From Ulota crispa (taxonomy: Eukaryota > Streptophyta > Bryopsida > Orthotrichales > Orthotrichaceae), in NCBI GenBank assembly GCA_963920765.1, contig OY987244.1:5644501-5708500 (forward strand): DNA of 64,000 bases, written 5' to 3'. The notes under the pieces were generated by a model. That model had not been told where the DNA came from, searched no databases, and saw only the letters and a list, made by a program, of their open reading frames with translations. Shown piece by piece: positions 36,240 to 48,115 of the stretch (its first letter is position 1; each line of letters starts with the position of its first letter). The translations under genes and the position numbers were made by a program.

Positions 36240-36495
36240 AACACCATATTAGGAAAATTGGGAAAAAGGTATAATTTGGGACTTTCAGACTCGCTTTCAA
36301 AAATTTGAGGTGATCTCCTCAATCCGAGCTCCAGCGCTTTTTTTAGCACATGTGTCCTCACTTGAGAGGAGGGATTTGCAAAGGAAAAAATCTTAGTGAC
36401 TCAGACTGAATCTGATACTTTGAATCTAGCTTTTTGAATTTGAGGGGAAAAATAAAGTGGGACACCTTTTTTCCCAATTTACCTAATATGGTGTT
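36240..36495. mobile_element. Inverted-repeat MITE (AACACCATATTAGG ends)
   Basis: The left end is AACACCATATTAGGAAAATT and continues GGGAAAAAGG. The right end is its near-perfect inverse (CCTTTTTTCCCAATTTACC, TAATATGGTGTT). The arms are about 30 bp. The target duplication is not clear. Confidence 0.75.
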
Positions 36496-36845
36496 CAGTA
36501 GTTTAGATTTACTTAAATGTGACATTTTGGTACTTCGGCTTATAATAATGCAACTAATTCTAGTACTATTGAAGAGATTAGAAAATGATAATTGTAAGGA
36601 GTTTCTTTTGGAATTTTGAGCCGCAAAGACAATAACAATATCAAGTATCGAAGTAACAAAAAATAAAATTTTTGAAAATCAAAAAATCAAAAATCAAAAA
36701 TCACATGTGTTTGTGCAAAACAATTTCAATTTAAAGTGCACTTGACAAACTGCAAAATTACCAAATTTAGAACTATTTTTTCCATAGTAGGGACGATCGT
36801 GATCACCATGAAATGCTAGCTCTCAACATTTATTGATACAGATTG

Positions 36846-37211
36846 TTAACCTTTAAAGGACTGATTCTGAACCCGTAGCTCAAACCGAGGAGAGTGCATT
36901 GTCCATGGGCAGTGAACAGTTTATGGCATGTGTCCAAGAGAGATAATATTCTCCTCAAAAGAAGGAAAAGTCAATAGTGTATCCTGCCCCCACAAAAAGG
37001 GCAGTAGGGACCTTGTACATCTCTTTACAAATTGATGTTTTAAAAAATATGGAGGCATCAAAAGCAGCTATTTTTGGCATTCAGTGATGTGGCACATCTC
37101 TCTAACCACTTTCAAGAAAAAAAATTTGAAAAAAAAATCTTTTTCCACCCTCGGGATGTGTTTTTGGCATTGAAAGGACAATTTTTGTCCACTTGGATGA
37201 TTAGGGGTTGA
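36846..37211. mobile_element. Possible degraded TTAA element
   Basis: The left end TTAACCTTTAAAGGACTGA resembles other TTAA elements. The proposed right end TTAGGGGTTGA has a mutated TTAA. The interior contains a TTTTTGTCC-rich segment. The pairing of the ends is weak. Confidence 0.4.
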
Positions 37212-38093
37212 TTGACGGAGGTGAACTCTTGTGAACTCTGATTTTTATAAATTTGCCCTCTTTGCCAATATTTCTATAATGATTTGTCTGAGCAAATTTT
37301 TGTTTTATGTTATCTGAAAATTTTGCTAAAGTTCTAGAACATCCATTACAAGGGATTTGGGCCCAAGAAATGGCCCCTTCTCCAGAATCATGGGAACTTT
37401 GGGCCCATTCCCCCAAAACATGGGAACACTTTCACATGGGCAGGCTAGCATGATCAAAGTCCAACCACGTCAGATGACATGATTATTTTTTTATTTTTTT
37501 ATTTAAATCTTTTATGACGACCAGCAAGAGCTAGTTCCCAACATTGGGAACAACCAAACTCACAGCCCTTTGGAGGGCTCAATTTCTTTGTAATGTCAAT
37601 GTTACATGAAATTGCTCTTGGAGTTTTTGGAATGCAAATGAGAGGCAAAAATTGCCCCATAACAATGTTGCATCTCTTGCAAAACCTAATTTCACAATTG
37701 TCTAATTTGGAGTTTTTGCAAGGGTAAGCTTACTACTACCAACTAATGCAAGAAATTACATGTGGCATTTTTTGATGAATGTTATTGTATCTCTTGCACC
37801 TTTGTGACAATTGCAAATTCAAAGCTTTAGAAAACAATAAGCTTGCAGAAAGCTCTATTTGATAATTTCAAAACCCCATTCCAGTGGAGGTGCTCTTACA
37901 TGGACAAACAAAACTAAGTACTAATTTCAAGAAGTGAACTTCAATATCCAATTATAAACAATCTACATAACATTTTTTAGAGCCATAAATTGTATTCATA
38001 AGCAAATAGAGTTGTGAACATGTATGCAAAACCATAAATCAAATTTAAAACTATATAATTTCTTACAACCTATAATCTACAACTATATACAAG

Positions 38094-39283
38094 TACTCAG
38101 TATTGTTCAACTTACTTCTTGAACTTCAATAATCCGTCCAATAGCCTTTAGTAGCCAATACAACAGCAACTCTTCGCGGCATGCTTTCATACAATGCTAA
38201 GCAATCCTCCTGACTAAAACTTGAGAAAATTGTACGCACACGCTCCCACAATTCTTCAATTCCTCTTGGAGAGGTAGAAAACTCATTCAATCACCGTTTC
38301 AAAAGAGCCCAAAAATGCTCTATGGGATTCAATCTGGAGATTGAGCAGGCCATTGGAGAAGCTCAAATGGTTGCAATTTAAGCCATCCCGGCACCAACTT
38401 GCTTGTGTGTTTTGGATTATTATCTTGCTGAAACACTAAGCTACTTGGATCCATACTATAATGCCGAATTGTAGACCACAAAAAGTTTTCTAAAATAAAT
38501 TTTTACTTATGTTGATCCATGATACCTTCAATCCTATACCAAGCTCCAAGTCCAAATGCTGTCATGCAACCCCAAATCATGACATGCCCGCCACCGTGTT
38601 TCACTGTTTGACAAACATGTTGCAATTGAACACATTCTCCATATCTAATCCAACACTAGGACCTACCATTTGAATTGAACCTATTTATCTTTGTCTCATC
38701 ACTGAAGATAACGCGTTTTCAATCATGAATTGTCCAATTTGCATACCTTTGAGCAAACCTCAAACGTGCCAAAACGTGTCTCCGTGCCAAAAAAGGTTTC
38801 TTCTGTTGCACCTGGGCAGCCAAACCTTCACCTCTCAAAGCTTGCCTCTTGGTAATGTCAGACACAAATTTCCTATCTCGTTTCAAAATTGATTTGCAGT
38901 CTTTGATGCAGTTCCAAGACGACCTTCAGAGAGTAGGGTTGCGCATCGTCGCCTCTCTCTCGCATTAAGATGCTTTGCGCCCTCCTTTTTGTTTCTCCAC
39001 ATCTCTAACAATCTCCTTTTGTAATTGAACCAACCACAATTGACTCATACCAACTGAAACAGCTACTTTCTGTGTCAACAAACTGCTCCAAAGTTGAGAC
39101 AAAGCAATGTTTCTATTCATCTCAATTAAAGGAGCCATACTCAAATAATAGAAAACCCTCACAATCCTCACAAAGTCCACAGACGTAGAATCGCAACACG
39201 CCAACAACCTCTTCAAAACAAACACAAACACTCACGGAAACAAATTTTGAAGTGCGACAAACGACTTCAAACAATACCGAGTA
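38094..39283 (-). pseudogene. Tc1-type (DD34E) DNA transposon with broken transposase
   Basis: Read on the minus strand, the segment encodes a Tc1 transposase: a helix-turn-helix-like N-terminus (GRLGTASKTA), VIFSDETKINRF with the first catalytic Asp, [30 protein letters not shown] with the second Asp, and SPD/LNPIEHFWALLKR with the Glu. There are 34 residues between the second Asp and the Glu. Several in-frame stops (including Trp codons read as TGA or TAG) and a one-base deletion inside the SPDLNP block inactivate it. Likely ends are AGTACTCAGTATTGTT on the left and its near inverse on the right, with TA at 38094-38095 and 39282-39283. The 1.2-kb size is normal for Tc1. Plant mariner elements are usually DD39D, so a DD34E Tc1 here is unusual. 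Confidence 0.88.
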
Positions 39284-39508
39284 CTAAAACCCTAGGTGGT
39301 TCAAACCTTGGTTCTAAAGCACTTTATCACTTTTCCACCTTTTGTTTTCACACACATGAGTGGAACAAGTTGTTTTCACACTTCTATCATTCACTTTAAC
39401 AATTCATGTTATCTAGTGCCACATAACTCTAGTTAAACTTGAGTTTTCTATTTGAATACTCAATTTTATTTGTCACTATACCTCATCTTAACTCTTGGCG
39501 AAAAATAG

Positions 39509-39626
39509 CCACAACAAAAAATTGTTTGTAGTAACACGTCCAAATTGACGAAATGTGTCCAAATTGACAAAAAAAAAAAAAATGACCCAATTGACAGGTC
39601 CAAATTGACATTGTTCCCTTATAGTG
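39509..39626. mobile_element. Small CACTA-like element, copy 2
   Basis: It starts GCCACAACAAAAAATTG and ends TTGTTCCCTTATAGTG. Inside are spaced copies of GTCCAAATTGAC. It belongs with 14878-15039 and 42806-42904. Confidence 0.55.
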
Positions 39627-40465
39627 AACGGATGAAATCTCCTAATCTCTTTCCAAGCAAGGATAAATTTGCCAAAATCTGGATGAAAGTTACCAGCTGA
39701 TCTTACGGATGAACGCACCCAAATGGAAGATTGTACCTATATTTTCATCTTCACCTGCATGCAGTCCAGGTTGCTTGCCGCTCGACCAATGAAAACCAAA
39801 GTGCCAATATTCCGAGGCTAAATTCCCTGTACACAAGCGTAGACTTGGGCTCTGAATATCTCATCAGAAACATCATGGCTAAAGGTTTAAATATAATATT
39901 TATACCGAATGATGGTGAGAAAACAAATTTATATGCTGGTAAAGAAAACATGGATCAAGTCATGTATGTGTGCACATTCATTCATCAGATGAGTTAATAA
40001 TAGGACATTTCATCTAACTTTTGGCACTTCTATAATTTCTTTGAGGGTAACTTGGCAAAATCATCCTTTTTCTCACCCCAATGGTTCTTGGTGTTAATGT
40101 AGCCAATGTCAAAATGAGGTGAGATCTTGGCATCAAATTGCCAAAACCCATAAAATCTCTAACTAATAGGAGGCTTCTAACTTTGGGGGAAAGAATAATT
40201 CTTAAGGCGATTTTGCAGGAACAAACAAAGTTTTTATCATGCAAGATTGTGTATTTTTTTTGAGAAAACTCAAGAAAGTTTCGTGCAGCTAGTTAGGAGC
40301 ACAACACTATAAGCATGGGCTCTGGCATGTGAGAAATTGTGGAAAAGGACTAAAAATTAACCTTGAAACCACCACAGCAAAAGAGGCTTCAATTTTTTGC
40401 TAAACAGGGTTAGGAAAAGAAATATGTATTGTTAAGATAATTACCAAGCTTTGAAATCTCTACCT
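39627..40465. other. Intergenic; contains a dispersed AT-rich repeat copy
   Basis: 39627-39800 resembles 13270-13560 and 14060-14315 (GGATGAAATCTCC and GCTTGCCGCTCGACC-like blocks). Short open frames at 39731-39997 and 40014-40244 are not recognised. Confidence 0.45.
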
Positions 40466-40467
40466 TA

Positions 40468-42021
40468 GGGCCTCTTTACACTAGTGACCAAGGTCGGTGA
40501 CCAAGGCAATTTCTAAAATGTTATTAGAGGAGGAAAGTTGGCCGGTCTAAGTCCGCTTTACACTGGTTGAAAAAAAGAGAAGTGATCATGGGCAAAAATG
40601 GATGAGAAAATGACATGGACCGACATGTCCTGAAGTGAATAATGTTTCATGGTCACCCACATTCCTAGTTGGAACACTTTCAAAGGTTCTCTAGCCAAAT
40701 TTTTAGGGTGACCAAGCCATCCCAAAATTTTGATTGGTCTACTTTTGTCAAGCTTTAATGCTATTTACTATTGAAAATGCTATTTTACTAATGTTTTATT
40801 GTTGTGGGAATACTTTTTATTGCTATGAACACAATTTTATTGTTGAAATGTTATTTTACTACAAGAAATGTATTTGGTTGTGGTAATTTTAGTTTTACCA
40901 CAATAACTAAAGTTTATTGGAGTGTTTGTTGTAACCAATGAGTTATAGTTGATACCATGTTTTCTTACATCTAGTTCTATTGTAAAAAATCACCAAAATA
41001 ATTCCATTATAAAAACACATTTAAACAAGGGAATTGGTGTATGCACATCAGGCGAGACACCGAGGGGGGTGAATTTTAGATGTTTACCATCAACAAGTTG
41101 AATTTGAAAATTTTGAATTCAAATTTGGGTTTAGAGACCTTGATTTAATCTAGAACCATAGTGGAGGTTACAATTAACTTGTAGCGCCCAATGGAAAAGC
41201 TTGGCTTTTGTATAACAAGGGTAAAAGTAGTAATTTGCTCCCTTGCTAAGTTTTTCCACTAGGCGTTGTTCAATTGTAACCTCCTTCAAGGTTTTAGACT
41301 AAATCATGGTCTCTAACTCCAAATGTGAATCCATTTTTTTCAAATTCAACTTGATGATGGTAAGCATCTAAATTTACCCCCCCCCTTAAAACAACTGCAT
41401 GATTATTTACTTTGTATTTTCCATTGTAAATTGTGACTAAAGTTTTAATGGTAAGATTTTGTAATCTTTTTGGTTCCAAGTCTCCTCATTTATTTCTTAG
41501 CATTTAAATTCTTGAAATTTTATTTAGAAATGAGGAGAAAAGATAGGGGAGAGAGTAAAAAAAAGAAACAAGGGAAAGAATAGAATAAATAACCAAATCT
41601 CCAAGGAACTAGTCTAAGTTCACTATACATTACTGGGGTGACCAATGAATGAGAAAATTAGTTCTTGGTTACTAGTCTTGACCAAGAGCCATGAGCAATG
41701 CATGAATAAACATCATATTCATTAAAATGGGAGATTCAACACCTCTCAAAATAACCAAATGAAAAATAAAACCTTTCAATTTTAGGTGAGTTTTGAAAGG
41801 TTTTATTGCAATTTAGCTCGAATCAAGCTTCTAATAAAATTTTCTAATTTTAAGTGAAATTTGAAAGGTTTTATGTCAATTCAGCTCAAATCAAGTTGAA
41901 TTGACATAAAATCTTTTGTCAAATTTCCTTTACATTACCTCTCATTTCAATGGAAAACTCCCATTTTAATGAATATGAGGTTAATATGGACCAGCTCTTG
42001 GTAACTAGTGTAAAGAGGCCC
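40468..42021. mobile_element. 1.55-kb element with GGGCCTCTTTACACTAGT ends
   Basis: The left end GGGCCTCTTTACACTAGT is inverted exactly at 42004-42021, and both sides are flanked by TA. It contains a second foldback element at about 41030-41390. No transposase is seen. The superfamily is undetermined. Confidence 0.8.
41030..41390. mobile_element. Foldback element nested in the 1.55-kb element
   Basis: The left half reads GGTGAATTTTAGATG and AGTTGAATTTGAAAA, with mirrored sequence at 41335-41385 (TTTTCAAATTCAACTTGATG and CATCTAAATTTACCCC). The centre carries a GAGGTTACAATTAACTTG / CAATTGTAACCTCC pair. It is the same family as 47467-48537 but without the tandem array. Confidence 0.75.
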
Positions 42022-42119
42022 TAAATAAACAAACCAAACAGCTATACCACAAGATGCATTGTCCTAGTAGCAGTTTAACTCACTTTTTGAGTAATAGGCT
42101 TATTCAAGATAGCTCCTAA

Positions 42120-42521
42120 GAGCATCTCCTGCCACTCGTGAAATGAACCCAAAAACAAATTTGTTGCCCACCTGTAATGGCTTGCAAATTTTGAGTCTCC
42201 AACAACAATGTAATTGAGGATATGCTAGTGTGGGGTCTCCAAAATTAGTCACAACCATGTCAAATTCCAACTTTCTACATGACCCCTTCACGGCCCCTTG
42301 CACGCACTGTTCATGCACACGGAAACCAGAAATTGTCATGGCATCACTTTCTAGCCAAGTGTACCATTGCGGCACATTCTAACATAGGTGTTAGCCTTGA
42401 ACCCTTCTGGGCTGCAAGGGAGTTTCAAGCCATGCCTCACCACTTCATGCATGTTCACACCATTGTCCCCGGTGAGAACTCATTTGACTTGCCTTGACAA
42501 AATAGGTGGCAAGAGATGCTC
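42120..42521. mobile_element. PIF/Harbinger-like MITE, copy 2
   Basis: The ends are GAGCATCTCCTGCCA and TGGCAAGAGATGCTC, flanked by TAA at 42117-42119 and 42522-42524. It shares its termini with 30634-30952, and both have TWA duplications. Confidence 0.8.
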
Positions 42522-42558
42522 TAACCCCTCTTATTGCAAAGTCTCCTCCCCCTGGGTA

Positions 42559-43402
42559 TAAAGCAACCCACCTTAAAAGTGGTAATTTATAAACATATAT
42601 CACTTTGAAGCATGGTGGTTAACCATTTTTAAGTCTTTGGATAGATACACCACTTGTGGTTGAGGTTCATTACTTTTTTGCAAATTGTTCCCCATTCTAC
42701 TATTCTCCATTTTTTTGCAGACCATTTTTAGTCCAAGATGACATTTGCCAAACAACAAGTATTGGATTTTTGCCAAGCCATGCATGCTCTCTAGCTTGCG
42801 TTGATCACTACAAGAAAATAATGTTTGAATTCACACCTCTAAATTGACCAACTATGTATGAAGTGACATAAAAATGTTCAAAGTGACAACATTCCTTTGT
42901 AGTGTCAAGTTGAGATGGATAAAAGTGATTTCAAATTACTCAGGATATTAAATTATGGGGATGAACTCAAAGAGTTATTAGTATAATTATAAGTCTTGAT
43001 TATCACCATACTTGGAGGACAATAGTTTTGCTACGTGTTTGACAATAACAACCTTAAGACTGCATTTGAGGCTGGTTGAATCTTGTGAATTAGAACTTTG
43101 AAGCCATGCTTGATTAGGAGGGAGGTATTGCCACACTATTCCCAAATATTGCATTTGTGCAATTTAACTTTTCCATTCTTGGATAGGAGAAAGACAAATA
43201 AAGCAAGTCCATCACCAATCTATTTTTAAAAAGTGATTTGAAGTCTTAAAAATTTACACTTTTAAATCAAATAAGCTTGTGGACATCAATACAATTGATA
43301 AAATGGTCAAAAGTGGTTATAAACACTTTAAGCTCTTACCGATTACCACTTTTAAGCTAATATAAAAGTGGATTTTCTACTTTTAAGGTGGGTTGACTAT
43401 AA
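42559..43402. mobile_element. Inverted-repeat element with nested CACTA-like insert
   Basis: The left end is TATAAAGCAACCCACCTTAA and the right end inverts to CTTTATAGTCAACCCACCTT. It contains a 99-bp CACTA-like element at 42806. No coding sequence is recognised. End positions are approximate. Confidence 0.6.
42806..42904. mobile_element. 99-bp CACTA-like mini-element
   Basis: It starts CACTACAAGAAAATAATG and ends CCTTTGTAGTG. CACTACAAGAAAA is the classical terminus of plant CACTA (En/Spm) transposons. Internal AAGTGACA and TTGAC motifs resemble subterminal repeats. A 3-bp target duplication is not evident. Confidence 0.65.
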
Positions 43403-44972
43403 AGTCCAACAAATTCAAGGGCCCCCTTCACCTCTCTCTCGCTAAGTCTGAAGTAAGCGTGTGTGCGTGCCTTTCCTTTTGCCATGGGAACAGCACCACG
43501 GGTGGTGGGATCAGAGCACTGTTCGCATGTTCGCAAACATGGGTCGGAGTCTTCCAAAAATTAATCAAATAACATCAATTTTCAACCCCTCCTGAAAAAA
43601 AAACTAAATACAATCATGTCAAATCACCAAATTGATGCTCATTGATGGCATCCTGATACGATGGTGCATTCTAATGATGACTTTAATTCACATTTGCCCA
43701 TCATTTTCTTTTATTTTTGACAAAGCATCCGTTTAGACTAGGAGTTGGGTGGGGACCCCAAAGAATAATTTTGATGCAATTTAAAAGCACTCGTTATTAT
43801 ATAAAGCGGGTCCTTTTCGAGTGCCTTGGAATGTCTTGTGTGCAATTTTGAGGCCTTATTTTCAAGTCTATGTAAATTTTGAAAAGAGAAGGTTTGAAGA
43901 AAGAAGGCAAGTGAAGTTGTTGACATTTCAATTCCACCCCAAAGTGCTGATTATTCAAAATATGTACATTGTTTTGTTATTAAAATAATTATATGAGATT
44001 TGATCAATACAACCCAACAACAACTAATTGACCTTTCATTTTAAGTAAATATATTTTATAAAATTTGAGTTGTGTTCAATATTGTCTTTTGAACAATAAA
44101 TTTTTTTTGAATAATAAAATCCATAGCAAAGTTTTGACATGGGCTCCTAATGTAAAGGCGCATGGTGTGTTGAATTTGGAAATTTTACCAACTAGAAATT
44201 TGGATGGATTAAGTTAGGATCTGCTTGCACTTCAGAACAGCCTCGGCTTGTGGAATAAATAAACCATTACCAATATCACATCCATTCATTCTAAAATTTT
44301 AAGAAATAATATCTTGAAACTTAGAGTATTTAGTTTACCAATGTGTAGAGTTGAGGTGTGCAAATTCTATTCAAAATCCATATTTTACCACTACTAGACC
44401 AAAACTGAAAACTTTGAATTTCATATTGAGAGACCGTGAATGAGTTAGGGTTAATTTCTTATAAAGAAAAGCATCTACTATGCATATGATAAATAGACTT
44501 TTTGAAATTGACATTGGGTTCAGTACACTTAATAGGTTTTCTTCATCCAACTCTAAATCAAAACCAATGGAGATACACGTTGTGTTTACATTACTAATTT
44601 TCTATATTTGTTTAACATTTGTAATTGTTCTTCTTTTTTTTTGACTTAGGTGAACCATTTCTCTAGTAATCCTTAGGATTCTAAAGGATCAAGCATAATA
44701 GAAAAAATCAAGTGGAGTTTCCAAATAAGGTCAGACCATCACAAAATATATTTAAAAATAGAGGTGGGTTTTGAAAACAATTTCATGTAGGGGCATACTT
44801 GAAGAAATTACAAATAGGAAGGCATCTACAAATATTAAACAAGTACAAACACATGCACCATATTATTGTTGCATATGTTAACCACTTGTCACCAATCATT
44901 GAATAATTATAACTTGTAGCTCCTCACACAACCTTTGGTGTTGGATGTCCTCAAAAGGAAATCCAAAGTGCA
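43403..44972. other. Intergenic, no gene recognised
   Basis: 43415-43560 is more GC-rich than its surroundings and has a reverse-strand open frame of 66 codons (43357-43557) with no recognised similarity. The rest is AT-rich and featureless to my reading. Confidence 0.4.
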
Positions 44973-45896
44973 TTAACCCTTAAGCGTCGGGGCCAATTGC
45001 TGCAAATACACGGGCTCATTGTATTTGACGGGGACGATTTTTGTCCCCATCGGCGTTTAAGGGTCCTTGAGCAACCAGCTCAAATTTGTATTTCGGCACG
45101 GCCATGAGACCCCATGTTAGTGAAAGGGCTGTGGTTTTACTAGAAATTACATCCAGGTCTACTGACTATTGACCTCAACCTCAAGTCCAATTCTGAAGTC
45201 TTAGGCACATTGATTGTACGATTTGCCAGATTATAATGGTCAATGTGCCTTTGGCCTTTTTGATTTTGGGGTAAATTTTGGGCCTCTCGTCATGTTGACC
45301 CTTGATTGTGGCACGATCAGGGGGGTGCAAGGTCTGAAATTTTGAGGCATTGTTTGAAATAGAGACACCTATGTATCCTCCAAATTTTAGGATTGTAGGA
45401 CTCAATTTACCTTGTCAAACCTAACCCCAAATGCAAAGACCTCTAAATTGCTCATTGGGATCCTAGTACGGGTTGCACTAATACGTTGGCTTCCTAGCAG
45501 GTGGTACATCACTACAGTTTGCCACGTCTAATTTGGCGCGTGCGTTTAAGGTCCAGCAGGAGAGAGACAACCTATTCGGAGCAAAGGAAATGAGCGAGAC
45601 ATCCGCGCTCGTGCCATCCGGCCCCTCCCCCAAAGGTATGTGACCTTCTATACTCGGTGGCATCGATATTGCCTAAAACACATAATGTCTTCAAAAACCA
45701 CTTTTCTAAATCCCAAGATTGGATCTGACATAGCAAGGAATGATAATGATACTAGTTTCCACTCCCTCTAGTAACCCTAGGAGTACTAGTACTTTAAAAC
45801 CATCAAGCGCCCTAAAACGACCGCATCTAGCTCCATAACACCAAAAATTACATTTTGAGGGGCCAGATTTGGGACGCTGGAGCACTCAAAGGTTAA
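44973..45896. mobile_element. TTAA-bounded element with GC-rich insert
   Basis: It starts TTAACCCTTAAGCGTCGGGG and ends GGGACGCTGGAGCACTCAAAGGTTAA. A shorter palindrome (44973 to about 45066, ending GGCGTTTAAGGGTCC) may be a separate mini-element at its left. An internal GC-rich stretch at 45530-45650 contains an ATG frame closing at a consensus splice donor. Confidence 0.6.
45590..45635 (+). pseudogene. Possible captured first-exon fragment
   Basis: Within a GC-rich island, ATGAGCGAGACATCC opens a 15-codon frame (MSETSALVPSGPSPK) that ends at CCAAAG|GTATGT, a strong donor. The surrounding DNA is AT-rich and non-coding. No downstream exon is identifiable. This could be an exon acquired from a host gene by the surrounding TTAA element, or chance. 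Confidence 0.3.
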
Positions 45897-46474
45897 TATG
45901 ATGAGAGTTGATAGCATTCATAAGAAGCATTGGATAAATGAAAAAAAAAAAAAAAAACTTTTTTAATGATAGAAACTGACTATAGTACATGTTGGGAATG
46001 TAGGTAGAACATATCAAGACTTTTGATTTGAATATGCCCAAAAACTGATATATGAGACACAGTTTCAAAAAAATCAAATCCCTATAAAGTTTTGGTCTGG
46101 ACATTGGTAGATTTAGATACGTCACATTACAAGTTTTTTACCCACGCAAGTTTAGTTACCCACCTAGATTTATTTACACACTTGGTAAAACGATGGTAGT
46201 AAAAGGATTGCCATATTGGTAAATTGTATTTTGTTATATAGATAGATACAATCAGCTTGTATTGAAAGTTACCTCTTTTCTAATGTAATATCACCCTAAA
46301 TGTTATGTTTTTTTTCTCTTTGATATTTTTGAATAAAGAAGGACCTTTAGAGTATTGTTTATTGTTTGTTAGGTACTATCTACATTGCTAAGTGTAAAAC
46401 ACTTTCATAATTGTAATACTTCATTGATTATGGTAGGTACAGATGTCACAATTATTGTTGGCAAGTTTGCATTG
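45897..46474. other. Intergenic, nothing recognised
   Basis: AT-rich sequence with a 17-bp A tract near 45941. No gene or element ends seen. Confidence 0.4.
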
Positions 46475-46805
46475 TAAGGTAGGATGCTCAAATTCGGAGC
46501 AGGCTCAAATTTAGAGCACCTCCTCAAATGTACTCTTTTTATACATCTTGTTTTTCATAGCCCTCCAACAATGTACAACTCATTTATATTTGAGGAGGTG
46601 CTCCATTATAGAGTCCTATGGCCTTTCCACTTCAAATATTCATAACTAATTCCACAAAATTCCAAAAATTATGAAACAACTTAGATTAGATGCGGATTCT
46701 TCTTGTCTTTCAAGGAGAGTTTACCAAAAATCATTTCAAGGAGTTTCACCTACCCAAAACTCAGTTTCAGCACTTAGATGCTCCATTTATGAGCCTCCTA
46801 CCTTA
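46475..46805. mobile_element. TA-bounded MITE (AAGGTAGGATGCTC ends)
   Basis: The left end is TAAGGTAGGATGCTCAAATT. The right end ATGAGCCTCCTACCTTA inverts to TAAGGTAGGAGGCTCAT. Most of it matches the truncated copy in the last RDR intron (11460-11738). Confidence 0.8.
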
Positions 46806-47466
46806 GTCGTAACTCAAAATTGATATCATTTGAAAAGGAGATGCTCCTGATGAGGCAATCAAGCACTTGAGAATGAGCATTCATTCTTATTTTCAAACGT
46901 CTCATAATATTAACATGTGATTTCCAATTTAACTGACATTTTTAATTGGAACGTTTGTTCTAAGATTCTTCCCTCTTTGATTATTATTTGTTGTTTCTCT
47001 TCGAATGTTGTAATTTCTATGCTCTACATAGGTAACATTCAATGAAGGGCAGTTGTAAATACATTTGCCTTTGAACTGCAATAGCGGAAATTTGTTCATT
47101 TTTTCTTTCAATTGTAAATAAAGCTAAAAATTACCAATCTACCATTGAATTTTTAAAGTATCCAATGTATGCCTTGAGGTTTGGTTTGCAAAAAAACTCA
47201 ATGGAATGTGACTTCCTAACACATATTTGTAATGCAAATCTATGTAGAATGTATTTTGTGTCTTTATTGGTCATGAAAATTTATTGAGATCCAAACAAAT
47301 TAGCACCTATAATGTAAAAAATGTATACAACATGCAATCAAAGACATTTGAACAATTTGGGCAAAGCCCAAAAAATTTAGATTAAGTCTACTTGATCATA
47401 TCTCTCACCTCGTATGGTCAAGCTTTATGAAGATTTCACCATATCTTTCTAAATAAATATAGGGTA
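46806..47466. other. Intergenic, nothing recognised
   Basis: AT-rich sequence without exon-like segments or element termini that I can define. Confidence 0.4.
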
Positions 47467-47494
47467 TTGATATGTGCACACCTGGGAGTTGATA

Positions 47495-47794
47495 TAAGGT
47501 AGGAGCACCCATAAACATCAAACTAAGGGTTTTGAACATGATGACTATTAATAAACAACTAGCAAATTATAGGATCCTATTAGGAATAGAAAAAAAATGA
47601 ATTTGCAATTCCAAATGTATTAGTTGGATACTGTGAGAATAAGTTATGAATTTTTAAAGAGCAAATTGCCATTACACCCATAATCACTTTTAAGATTTCA
47701 TGTTCACATGTTATACATCCTTGTCATTACATCTATTCACTTCCACAAATTTTCCAAGATTTCAGAGGAGACGATTATGGGTGTTCCTACCTTA
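47495..47794. mobile_element. TA-bounded MITE, short subfamily copy 3
   Basis: The ends are TAAGGTAGGAGCACCC and GGGTGTTCCTACCTTA, in the same orientation as 19336-19653. It is inserted at a TA inside the left terminal unit of the foldback element. Confidence 0.85.
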
Positions 47795-48115
47795 TGCACA
47801 CCCTAGAGATAAATTTTAGATTTCTACCGTGATAAGGTTGAAATTGAGATTTTTGAATTCATATTTGGACCTAGAGACCATGATTTTGTCTGGAATCGTA
47901 GAAAGGTTGCAATTGAACAACACCCAATGAAAAAGCTTAGCTAGAGAGAATTTTTTTACTTTTACTTTTGTTTGTAAAAAAGGATAAGCTTTTTCATTGG
48001 ATGTTGTTCAATTGCAACATTTTTTATGGTTGCAAACAAAAGCATGGTCTTTTGGTCTGAATCTGAATTCAAAAATCTCAAATTCAATTTTTTCATAGTA
48101 AAAATCTAAAATTTA

